DNA of 64,000 bases, from contig NW_027464589.1 of assembly GCF_043290135.1 (NCBI RefSeq), forward strand, positions 2,175,001 to 2,239,000. Reading direction: 5' to 3'. The notes beneath the pieces were generated by a model. The model did no database searches. It was not told the origin of the DNA and saw nothing but the letters and a program-made list of their open reading frames with translations. Made by a program: the position numbers and the translations under genes. Position 1 is the stretch's first letter. Every line of letters starts with the position of its first letter. Below are positions 52,692-62,749 of this stretch, piece by piece. This DNA is from Rhipicephalus microplus (Eukaryota > Arthropoda > Arachnida > Ixodida > Ixodidae).

Positions 52692-53070
52692 AAGTTATCT
52701 TTAAGCCAGTTTTTTTTTTGTTCTCATTTACGTTACAATTGGCCTAATAACTTTCTCTATACCTTCTTGGCAATATTTTCTGTTAAATCTCATTATTTTT
52801 GTGTAAAACACGAAAAACAAGCCCTTAAGTATACACTTGTTTCCCTTATTCATTAATGAGGTTCTCCTACTGGCAGACTTGGTACCTCATGGTTGTATAC
52901 TGGGGACTATTGGTCAACTGCCAGCTAGTAATAAGTTCACGTGCTACGTGACGCCAAACAGGCTCATAAAGAGTGTACCACACTCGCCGCCATGGCTACT
53001 CGTGGCGCTGACAGACACTCCCACGTTTAAATTGACATAGATACCCAATAAACTGGCTGGAGGGATAGCT
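52621..53070 (+). repeat. Reference monomer (450 bp) used to describe the unit
   Basis: This unit shows every module. The tRNA-like head is 52621-52691. A T10 run sits at 52710-52719. The AT-rich middle follows to about 52820 and contains the array-wide tract around CCTTAAGTATACACTTG. The 3' half carries a perfect 6-bp inverted repeat with a 3-nt loop at 52937-52951, a second at 52971-52985, and a 5-bp inverted repeat with a 10-nt loop at 52988-53007. The tail reads through an AATAAA-like element (AATAAACTGG) into the G-rich GGAGGGATAGCT that precedes the next head at 53071. I see no poly(A) or simple-repeat tail between units, unlike a freshly retrotransposed SINE. This fits amplification as DNA by unequal exchange. 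Confidence 0.85.
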
Positions 53071-56000
53071 GTCGTGGTAGCTCAGTGGTAGAGCATTGAA
53101 CGCGTTATTCGAAGATAGCAGGTTTGGATCCTGCCCACGGCAAGTTATCTTTTCACCCACTTTTCTTTCTTCTCATTTACATTACAATTGGCCTAATAAC
53201 TTCCCCTGTACCTTCTTCACTATATTGTCTGTTAGATCTCATTAATATTATGTAAAGCACAAAAAACGAGTCCATAAGTATACACTTGTTTCCCTTGTTC
53301 ATTAACGAATGACTCGTACTGACAGACTTGGTGCTTCTAGGTTGTATACGGGGGACTGTTGGTCAGCTGCCAGTTAGTATTAAGTTCACGTGATATGCGA
53401 CGCCAAACAGGCTCATAAGGAGTGTACCATACTCGCCGCCATGGCTACTAGATGCGCTAACTGACACTCCCACGTTTCAATTGACATACATACCCAATGA
53501 TGTGGCTGGAGGGATAGCTGTCGTGGTAGCTCAGTCGTAGAGCATCGAACGCATTATTCGAAGCTCGCAGGCTGGGATCCTGCGCACGGTAAGTTATCTT
53601 TTCACCAACTTTTCTTTCTTCTCATTTACATTACAATTGGCCTAATATCTTCCCCTATACCCTTCTTTCCTATATTGTCTGTTAGATTTCATTATTAGTG
53701 TGTAAAACACGAAAAAACTACCCCTTAAGTTTACACTTCTTTCCCCTAATCATTAACGAGGTTCCCGTAATGGCAGACTTGGTGCCTCTAGATTGTATAC
53801 AGGGGACTATTGGACAGCTGCCAGTTAGTAATAAGTTCACGTGCTACGTGACGCCAAACAGGCTCATAAACAGTGTACCACACTCGCCGCCATGGCTACT
53901 AGGGGCACTGACTGAAACTTTCACGTTTATATTCACATAGATACCCAATAAAGTGGCGGGGGGATAGCTTTCGTGGTAGCTCAGTGGTAGAGCATCGAAC
54001 GCGTTATACGAAGCTCGCAGGTTTGGATCCTGCCCAGGGTAAGTTATTTTTTAACCCACTTTTCTTTTTTGTCATTTACTTTACGATTGGCCTAAAAACT
54101 TCCCCTATACCTTTCTTCGCTATATTGTCTGTTAGATCTCATTATTATTGTGTAAAACATGAAAAACGAGCCCTTAAGTATATACTTGTTTCCCTTATTC
54201 ATTAACAAGGGTCTCGTACTGGCAGTCTTGGTACCTAAAGGTTGTATACTGGGGACTATTGGTCAACGGCCAGCTAGTAATAAGTTCACGTGCTACGTGA
54301 CGCCAAACAGGCTCATAAAGAGTGTACCACACTCGCCGCCATGGCTACTCGTGGCGCTGACAGACACTCCCACGTTTAAATTGACATAGATACCCAATAA
54401 ACTGGCTGGAGGGATAGCTATCGTAGTAGCTAAAAGGTAGAGCATCAAACGCATTATTCGAAAGTCGCGGGTTCGATTCCTGCCCACGGCAACTTATCTT
54501 TTCACCCACTTCTCTTTCTTCTCATTTACATTACAACTGGCCTAATAACTTCCCCTGTACCTTCCTTCGCTATATTGTCTGTTAGATCGCATTATTATTG
54601 TGTAAAACACGAAAAACGAGACCATAAGTATACACTTGTTTCCCTTGTTCATTAACGAATGACTCGTACTGACAGACTTGGTGCCTCTAGGTTGTATACG
54701 GGGGACTGTTGGTCAGCTGCCAGTTAGTATTAAGTTCACGTGCTCTTCGACGCCAAACAGGCTCATAAGGAGTGTACCATACTCGCCGCCATGGCTACTA
54801 GATGCGCTAACTGACACTCCCACGTTTAAATTGACATACATACCCAATGATGTGGCTGGGGGATAGCTGTCGTGGTAGCTCAGTGGTAGAGCATCGAACG
54901 CATTATTCGAAGCTCGCAGGCTTGGATGCTGCCCAAGGCAAGTTATCTTTTCACCCACTTTTCTTTCTTCTCATTTACATTACAATTGGCCTAATAACTT
55001 CCCCTGTACCTTCCTTCGCTATATTGTCTGTTAGATCTCATTATTATTGTGTAAAACACAAAAAAACGAGCCCATAAGTATACACTCGTTTCTCTTATTC
55101 ATTAACGAATGACTCGTACTGGCAGACTTGGTGCCTCTAGGTTGTATACGGGGGACTATTGGTCAGCGGCCAGTTAGTATTAGGTTCACGTGCTATGCTA
55201 CGCCAAACAGGCTCATAAGGAGTGTACAACACTCGCCGCCATGGCTACTAGTGGCGCTAACTGACACTCCCACGTTTAAATTAACATACATACCCAATGA
55301 TGTGGCTGGGGGGATAGCTGTCGTGGTAGCTCAGCGGTAGAGCATCGAACGCGTTATTAGAAGCTCGCAGGCATGGATCCTGCCTACGGTAAGTTATCTT
55401 TTCACCAACTTTTCTTTCTTCTCATTTACATTACAATTGGCCTAATAACTTCCCCTATACCTTCTTTCGCTATATTTTCTGTTAGATTTCATTATTAGTG
55501 TGTAAAACACGAAAAAACTAGCCCTTAAGTATACTCTTGTTTCCCCTAATCATTAACGAGGTTCCCGTACTGACAGACTTGGTGCCTCTAGGTTGTATAC
55601 GGGGGACTGTTGGTCAGCTGCCAGTTAGTATTAAGTTCACGTGCTCTTCGACGCCAAACAGGCTCATAAGGAGTGTACCATACTCGCCGCCATGGCTACT
55701 AGATGCGCTAACTGACACTCCCACGTTTAAATTGACATACATACCCAATGATGTGGCTGGGGGATAGCTGTCGTGGTAGCTCAGTGGTAGAGCATCGAAC
55801 GCATTATTTGAAGCTCGCAGGCTTGGATGCTGCCCAAGGCAAGTTATCTTTTCACCCACTTTTCTTTCTTCTCATTTACATTACAATTGGCCTAATAACT
55901 TCCCCTGTACCTTCCTTCGCTATATTGTCTGTTAGATCTCATTATTATTGTGTAAAACACAAAAAACGAGCCCATAAGTATACACTCGTTTCTCTTATTC

Positions 56001-56219
56001 ATTAACGAATGACTCGTACTGGCAGACTTGGTGCCTCTAGGTTGTATACGGGGGACTATTGGTCAGCTGCCAGTTAGTATTAAGTTCACGTGCTATGCTA
56101 CGCCAAACAGGCTCATAAGGAGTGTACAACACTCGCCGCCATGGCTACTAGTGGCGCTAACTGACACTCCCACGTTTAATTTAACATACATACCCAATGA
56201 TGTGGCTGGGGGGATAGCT

Positions 56220-59200
56220 GTCGTGGTAGCTCAGTGGTAGAGCTTCAAACGCGTTATTCGAAGGTCGCAGGTTCGGATCCTGTCCACGGCAAATTATCTT
56301 TTTACCCACTTCTCTTTCTTCTCGTTTACATTACAATCGGCCTAATTATTCCCTATACCTTTCTTGGCTATATTGTCTGTTAGATCTCATTATTATTGTG
56401 TAAAACACGCAAAAACGAGCCCAAAAGTATACACTTGTTTTCCTTATTCATTAACGAAAGTCTCGTACTGGCAGACTTGGTGCCTCTAGGTTGTATACGG
56501 GGGACTATTGGTCAGCTGCCATTTAGTAATACGTTCACGTGCTACGTGACGCCAAACAGGCTCATAAAGAGTGCACCACTCTCGCCGTCATGGCTACTAG
56601 TGGCGCTGACTGACACTCCCACATTTATATTGACGTAGATACCCAATAGACCAATAGAGTCACTTGGGGGATAGCTGTCGTGGTAGCTCAGTGGTTGAGC
56701 ATCAAACGCCCTATTCGAAGGTCGCAGGTTTGGATCCTGCCCACTGCAACTTATCTTTTCACCCACTTTTCTTTCTTGTCATTTACAGTACAATTGGCCT
56801 AATAACTTCCCCTATACCTTCCTTGACATCATTGTCTGTTACATCTCATTATTATTTGTAAAACACGAAAAACGAGACCTTAGGTATACACTTGTTTCCC
56901 CTAATCATTAACGAGGGTCCCGTACTGGCAGACTTGGTGCCTCTCGGTTGTATACAGGGGACTATTAGTCAGCTGCCAGTTAGTATTGCGTTCACGTGCT
57001 ACGCGACGCCAAACAGGCTCATAAGGAGTGTACCACACTCACCGCCATGGCTACTAGTGGCGCTAACTGACACTCCCACGTTTAAATTGACATACATACC
57101 CAATGAAGTGGCTGGGGGGATAGCTGTCGTGGTAGCTCAGTGGTAGAGCATCGAACGCGTTATACGAAGCTCAAGGTTTGGATCCTGCCCAGGGTAAGTT
57201 ATTTTTTCACCCACTTTTCTTTCTTCTCATTTACTTTACGATCGGCCTAAAAACTTCCCCTATACCTTTCTTCGCTATATTGTCTGTTAGATCTCATTAT
57301 TATTGTGTAAAACATGAAAAACGAGCCCTTAAGTATACACTTGTTTCCCTTATTCATTAACAAGGGTCTCGTACTGGCAGACTTGGTACCTCAAGGTTGT
57401 ATACTGGGGACTATTGGTCAACTGCCAGTTAGTATTAAGTTACCGTGCTATGCGACGCCAAACAGGCTCATAAGGAGTGTACCACACTCGCCGCCATGGC
57501 TACTAGTGGCGCCGACTGACACTCCCACGTTAAAATTGACATGGATACCCAATACATTGGCTGGAGGGATAGCTGTCATGGTAGCTCAGTGGTAGAGCAT
57601 TGAACGCGTTATTCGAAGGTCGCAGGTTTGGATCCTGCCCACGGCAAGTTATCTTTTCACCTACTTTTCTTTCTTATCATTTACATTAGAATTGGCCTAT
57701 TACCTTCCCTTGTACCTTCCTTCGCTATATTGTCTGTTAGATCTCACTATTATTGTGTAAAACACAAAAAGGAGCCCACAAGTATACACTTGTTTCCCTT
57801 ACTCATTAACGAATGGCTCACACTGGCAGTATTGGTGCCTCTAGGTTGTATACGGGGGACTATTGGTCAGCTGCCAGTTAGTATTAAGTTACCGTGCTAT
57901 GCGACGCCAAACAGGCTCATAAGGAGTGTACCACACTCGCCGCCATGGCTACTAGTGGCGCTAACTGACACTCCCACGTTTAAATTGACATACATACCAA
58001 TGATGTGGCTGGTGGGATAGCAATCGTAGAAGCTCAAAGGTAGATCATCAAACGCATTATTTGAAAGTCGCTGGTTCGATTCCTGCCCACGGCAACTTAT
58101 CTTTTCACCCACTTCTCTTTCTTCTCATTTACATTACAACTGGCCTAATAACTTCCCCTGTACCTTCCTTGGCATTATTGACTGTTAGATCTCATTATTA
58201 TTGTGTAGAACATGAAAAACAAGCCCTTAAGTTTATACTTGTTTCCCTTATTAACGAAAGACTCGTACTGGCAGACTTGGTGCCTCTAGGTTGTATACGG
58301 GGGACTATTGGTCAGCTTCCAGTTAGTAATACGTTCATGTGCTACGTGACGCCAAACAGGCTCATAAAGAGTGTGCCACTCTCGCCGTCATGGCTACTAG
58401 TGGCGCTGACTGACACTCCCATGGTTATATTGACATAGATACCCAATAGAGTAGCTGGGGGGATAGCTGTCGTGGTAGCTCAGTGGTAGAGCATCGAACG
58501 CGTTATTCGAAGGTCGCAGGTTTGGATGCTGCCCAAGGCAAGTTATCTTTTCACCCACTTTTCTTTCTTCTCATTTACAATACAATTGGCCTAATAACTT
58601 CCCCTGTACCTTCTTTCGCTATATTGACTGTTAGATCTCATTATTATTGTGTAAAACACAAAAAAACGAGCCCATAAGTATACACTCGTTTCTCTTATTC
58701 ATTAACGATGGTCCCGTACTGGCAGACTTGGTGCCTCTCAGTTGTATACAGGGGACTATTAGTCAGCTGCCAGTTAGTATTAAGTTCACGTGCTACGCGA
58801 CGCCAAACAGGCTCATAAGGAGTGTACCACACTCGCCGCCATGGCTACTAGGGGCGCCAACTGACACTCCCACGTTTAAATTGACATAGATACCCAATAA
58901 ACTGGCTGGAGGGATAGCTGTCGTGGTATCTCAGTGGTAGAGCATTGAACGCGTTATTCGAAGGTCGCAGGTTTGGATCCTGCCCACGGCAAGTTATCTG
59001 TTCACCCTCTTTTCTTTCTTCTCATTTACATTAAAATTGGCCTATTAACTTCCCCTGTACCTTCCTTCGCTATATTGTCTGTTAGAACTCATTATTATTG
59101 TGTAAAACACAAAAAACGAGCCCATAAGTAAACACTTGTTTCCCTTACTCATTAACGAATGACTCGTACTGGCAGACTTGGTGCCTCTAGGTTGTATACG

Positions 59201-59334
59201 GGGGGCTATTGGTCAGCTGCCAGTTAGTATTAAGTTCACGTGCTATGCGACGCCAAACAGGCTCATAAAGAGTGTACCACACTCGCCGCCATGGCTACTA
59301 GTGGTGCTAACTGACACTCCCACGTTTAAATTGA
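56220..59334 (+). repeat. Right end of the array, truncated at the LINE
   Basis: Heads are at 56220, 56677, 57126, 57575, 58023, 58469 and 58920. A 9-10 bp tandem duplication (CCAATAGACCAATAGAG) near 56643-56660 makes one spacing 457. The last unit is cut 415 bp after its head start, in CACGTTTAAATTGA. There the normal continuation (CATAGATACC) is replaced by TGATGTTTGAAG, the 3' end of the minus-strand LINE. Confidence 0.85.
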
Positions 59335-59679
59335 TGATGTTTGAAGTTTTGTGGCGCAAGGGCCGTTTCACGGCCAAAGAGCGCCAGTTCATGTTACTAA
59401 GAATATGGAAAATGATTGTGATAAGCGGCTGTATAAAGGCCATAAAATTTCTCGCGGTAAGGCGGGTAAAAACATACAAGTAATAAAATCATGACCATGC
59501 CGTGAAAGGTGTGTGTGGTGAGGATAGATGACAAGAGTTGGTGATTATAAAAAACGATGGTGGTAATGAATGGCATTAGCACAAGTGCCTCACTCGTTCA
59601 TACCCTTGCGTCCAAGGGCCGTGAGGCAAGTGCTTTCTTTTGTAACCGCCGCAGCAAGAACCTCTCTAGAGAGGTCGTG
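59335..59679 (-). other. 3' UTR and 3' end of the LINE
   Basis: There are 345 bp from the ORF2 stop to the junction with the satellite, with no coding potential that fits the element. The last part holds a two-tier hairpin (59352-59386). The very end on the minus strand reads AAACATCATCAA, a short ATC repeat instead of poly(A), as in several I-like LINEs. Small open frames on either strand here look accidental. Confidence 0.75.
59352..59386 (-). promoter_or_regulatory. Terminal hairpin of the LINE 3' UTR
   Basis: On the minus strand TGGCGC (59386-59381) pairs with GCGCCA (59357-59352). Inside, GGCCGT pairs with ACGGCC around a 3-nt GAA loop. Small unpaired stretches (5 and 3 nt) separate the two stems. 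It lies about 17 bp from the end of the element, a place where LINE reverse transcriptases often recognise their template RNA; the role is inference. Confidence 0.65.
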
Positions 59680-59850
59680 CTACGGAATGCCCGGGTGTAT
59701 GATATGAAAATTGTTAATTTCTTTTAAAAACGCTAACAATGATTTATGACTAAAAAGCGGTTCCCTGCCGACGAACATTGCAGGGTGTAAAGGTATATGC
59801 TGTCGGTAGGGTAATGGAAAATGTCGTTTTCTTAGAGTTTTTAAGTGTTT

Positions 59851-59901
59851 GCACTGGATTAATATGTGAAGGACTGTCAATGCCTCTCCACATCTGTCAC
59901 A
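59851..59901 (-). pseudogene. C-terminal CCHC motif of ORF2
   Basis: A CX2CX7HX4C cluster (CDRC...VLHILIQC) lies between RNase H and the stop, the usual place for the ORF2 C-terminal zinc motif of I and Jockey-type LINEs. It is preceded by LLSGGDPP, also common there. The frame differs from that of the RNase H end; the switch is near 59926-59936, where IGHIYTTHT gives way to HHLLSGG. Confidence 0.8.
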
Positions 59902-60159
59902 CAATGGTGGATCACCACCGGACAAAAGATGGTGTGTGTCGTGTATATGTGTCCTATCCTGAGTCTTGTTAGTGTTACCTCTGTTAGACGTGATTTTGAT
60001 ACTGGTGGCCAATGGCCAAGGTGTGGCTTGATAACGTGTAGTTTGTTTTGTGTGTGTGTATCCCACTTGCTCTGCCAGTAGTCAATGAGTTTTCGTTTGA
60101 GAGACGGCTTAAGATCAAGGGCCGGGATTGATGTCGGTGTAATGGCGGTGCTTTCGTGG

Positions 60160-60525
60160 GCGGATGCAGCAAGCTGATCCGCCATCACGTTACCTTGAAT
60201 CTCACGGTGCCCTGGCACCCAGCACACAACAACATGTCTGTTGAGTGTGTGGAGGGTGCATAAAATGGAGTAAAGTGAAACTAGGACAGGGTTTTTTATG
60301 TTTTTTAAGACTTTGCAGAGCCGTTACCACACTGAGGGAGTCTGTATAAATTACTGCTTTTTGTATTTGTGATTGTTTGATGTGTTTAGCTGCCACAAGT
60401 ATCGCGTAAGCTTCCGCTGTGAAGATACTTGTGCCTGGATGTAGAGGGCCAGCATCCGAAAAGGAAGGGCCAACAGCAGCGTAGGACACAGAGGAGTTAG
60501 ACTTAGAGGCATCTGTAAAAAACTC
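60160..60525 (-). pseudogene. RNase H domain of ORF2
   Basis: RNase H removes the RNA strand of the hybrid. The four acidic residues of the DEDD site can be placed: Asp in FFTDAS (codon 449 of the 551-codon piece), Glu in TAEAYAI (482), Asp in IYTDSLS (506), and Asp in GNVMADQLA, which follows WVPGHREI. The last two blocks are in different frames. The change lies in two A-runs around AAAAAACATAAAAAACCC (minus strand; plus-strand 60292-60306), most simply a one-base indel in a homopolymer. The RNase H places the element nearer the I group than to LINEs lacking it. Confidence 0.88.
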
Positions 60526-61079
60526 AGGACGTGTGTATTTGTGTTGAAGTTCAAAGAAGTATGTTCGAATATGGGCAATAGGCGCTTGTTTAGTAACTTC
60601 TAAAAAAGACACATCGCAATCTATAGTCTGCCACTGCCACGGTGGCGGGTATGCTACAGGAGCCATTAAACTGTGTTCGAGTGACACTCCAGTGTCCTCA
60701 GCTAGACCCTTCGGGCGAACTGAGAAGGGCTGCCTCATTGAAGGCCTGTTTTGAAAAACAAAGGAGCTCGACAAGTCAATAATAGTAGAGTATGAGGGGT
60801 GCCTCTTGTCTGCTTTCACCTTAAGGAAATATACAAAGGACATGTAGGTTCTATGCAGATGAAGCGACCACTCATTTGACTCAACGTAAAGGCTTTCTAC
60901 GGGGCTGGTGCGAAAAGCACCCGTAGAAAGGCGGATGCCCAAATGGTGCACGGGGTCCAGCATCTTCAAAGCACTTTGTGTTGCAGACTGATAAACAATG
61001 GCCCCATAATCTAAGCGGGTGCGAATGAGGCTTCTATACAGGTTCATGAGGCATTTCCTGTCACTACCCCACGTAGTAC

Positions 61080-62064
61080 GTGACAACACTTTTATAACAT
61101 TCATGGCTTTTAAACATTTTGTTTTTAAATACTTTATGTGGGGTACGAAGGTCAACTTGTTGTCCAAGATTAAGCCTAAGAATTTATGCTCAGCTTTGAC
61201 GGACAGTTGTTGCCCGTTAAGTTGAATGTCGGGCTCCGAGTGCATGTCTCTCTTTCGAGAGAACAAGACACACGTGCTTTTTTGTGGGTTAAGTCGAAAT
61301 CCGTTTTCATCTGCCCATTTGGAGACCTTATTTAAACCCAGCTGCACCTGCCGCTCACACATGGCCAAGTTGCATGACTTGAAGCCAAGCTGGACGTCGT
61401 CGACATATGTACAATAGAACATATTGCAGGGAATGGACAAGTGCAAAGAATTCATTTTAATAATAAAAAGTGTGCAACTAAGCACACCACCTTGTGGCAC
61501 GCCTGTTTGCTGGACAAATGTTTGGGAGAGCACACTGCCCAGACGGACACGGAGTGTCCGGTTTGACAGGTAACTTTCGATTATATGTAACATTCTTCCG
61601 CGCACACCAAGGTGGGACAGGTCTCTTAGAATTCCGAAACGCCATGTTGTATCATAAGCCTTTTCGATATCGAGGAACACAGAGAGAAAATATTGTTTAT
61701 GGACGAACGCGTCTCTGATCTGTGCCTCGATACGAACAAGGTGGTCTGTGGTGGATCTACTTTCTCGAAACCCGCACTGAAATGGGTCGAGCAAATTATT
61801 TGTTTCAAGAAAATGTACAAGTCGGCAGTTTATCATTTTTTCGAAGACTTTGCACAAGCAGCTTGTAAGTGCTATAGGCCTATAACTTGAAGCTAAAGAA
61901 GGGTCCTTGCCCTCTTACAAAATGGGAATAACAATAGCCTCTTTCCAGGAGGTAGGAATAGTGCCAGAAGACCAAATAGCATTGTACAAACAAAGTAAGG
62001 TTTTTCGGGTTTCGTTTGGTAGGTTTTTTAACATTTCATACATCACGCGGTCAGAACCTGGGGC
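61080..62064 (-). pseudogene. Reverse transcriptase domain of ORF2
   Basis: The domain copies RNA into DNA. It starts near APGSD (62064), with the TAA at 61917-61915 breaking the segment before the SYRPIAL-type block. In the 551-codon piece the key motifs are FLDIEKAYD (codons 61-69, catalytic Asp 63), TGVPQGGVLS (118-127) and YVDD (151-154, at 61396-61407, catalytic Asp pair 153-154). Val in YVDD replaces the Ala common in this group (YADD or FADD). FLGLILD (226-232) matches the usual thumb-side block. All catalytic aspartates are kept. Confidence 0.9.
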
Positions 62065-62749
62065 AGAAGTACTGCAGGAGTTTAGAGATGTTCGGAGCTC
62101 AGCAAGACTGAAAGCTTGGTTATATGCCTCGTATCTGGTGGATTTGTGTTCGAGTTTCTGCTTTTCAATTCTTGTTCTGTATTTTTGGAAGGTGTCAGTA
62201 TAGTGGGATGAGCTGGATACCTGTTCGAAGTGTGCACCGAGGAAGTTTGCCTGATCTTCCAAGGTATCACCCTGAGTGTTTACGAGTGGAAGTGTGTGTA
62301 CTTGTTTCCCTGCTATCCTACCGACCATGCTCCAGACTTTAGCCTCCTGTGTGTATGAATTAACCCCTTATAAAAACTTCTGCCAGCTTTCTCTTCTGGC
62401 TTGCCGACGCGTTCTCCTGCCTTGAGACTTTATTTTCTTGAAGGTTTCAAGATTTTCGGCTGTCGGTGAGTTCCGAAGCAGCCTCCAAGCTCTGTTTTGG
62501 TGTTTGCGCGTTACGGCATTAAGAGTTCCACCATGGCACACTTCGTTTTCCAGGGTGTCCATTTGTTTGTGAGATGCATTTTGTTGCAGCATCAATCAAA
62601 AACGCTGTGAAGTAGTTCACAGCGCCATCAATGTTCAGAGTACAGATGTCATTCCAACCTAGACAAGCGATAGTATGAAACTGTTCCCAGTCGGCTCTAT
62701 TTATGAGCCACTTGGGAACACGTTGTGGACACTCAGTTACTGTCGTTGT

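Larger units (their letters stand above)
51271..56219 (+). repeat. Monomeric segment with a local 1.5-unit duplication
   Basis: Heads are at 51271, 51722, 52173, 52621, 53071, 53520, 53970, 54420, 54869, 55320 and 55770. The block from about 54668 to 55343 recurs at about 55569-56243 (offset 900-901, two units). Both copies share the rare changes GTGCTCTTCGACGCC and GCTTGGATGCTGCCCAAGG. The rest is diverged monomers. Confidence 0.8.
1..59334 (+). repeat. Tandem satellite array of ~450-bp SINE-like monomers
   Basis: The same ~450-bp unit recurs head to tail without interruption and always in the same orientation. I counted 131 tRNA-like heads (first at 324, last at 58920), a mean spacing of 450.7 bp; most spacings are 447-453 bp. 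Outliers are 441 (to 44524), 442 (to 8870), 443 (to 45869), 455 (to 21013, 27312, 31367, 43632), 457 (to 56677) and 569 (to 38682). Each unit starts with a tRNA-like module carrying A and B boxes, so it looks like a tRNA-derived SINE plus a body, amplified as a satellite rather than dispersed. It resembles the Ruka-type SINE of ixodid ticks from memory; this was not checked. The array runs off the left edge and stops in mid-monomer at the LINE on the right. No host gene is visible inside it. Confidence 0.95.

Noticed and set aside
324..58990. A cluster of about 131 functional tRNA genes
   Set aside because: Although the cloverleaf is recognisable, the anticodon loop lacks T33, many heads have broken acceptor or T stems, and the unit continues as a SINE-like body.
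1..59330. The many 60-143 aa open frames as host genes
   Set aside because: They repeat with the 450-bp period on both strands, start at varied ATGs, end at shared repeat positions and match no protein family I know. They are translations of the satellite.
1..59334. CRISPR array or bacterial integron-like repeat
   Set aside because: The unit is 450 bp with no short constant repeat and unique spacers. The whole unit is repeated, and no cas genes are present.
1..59334. 5S rRNA or histone-like tandem gene cluster
   Set aside because: No rRNA core or histone frame is present. The only RNA-gene-like part is the tRNA-like head.
59397..59582. A small protein in the LINE 3' UTR
   Set aside because: It is short, lies after the ORF2 stop, and overlaps a region that looks like non-coding 3' UTR.
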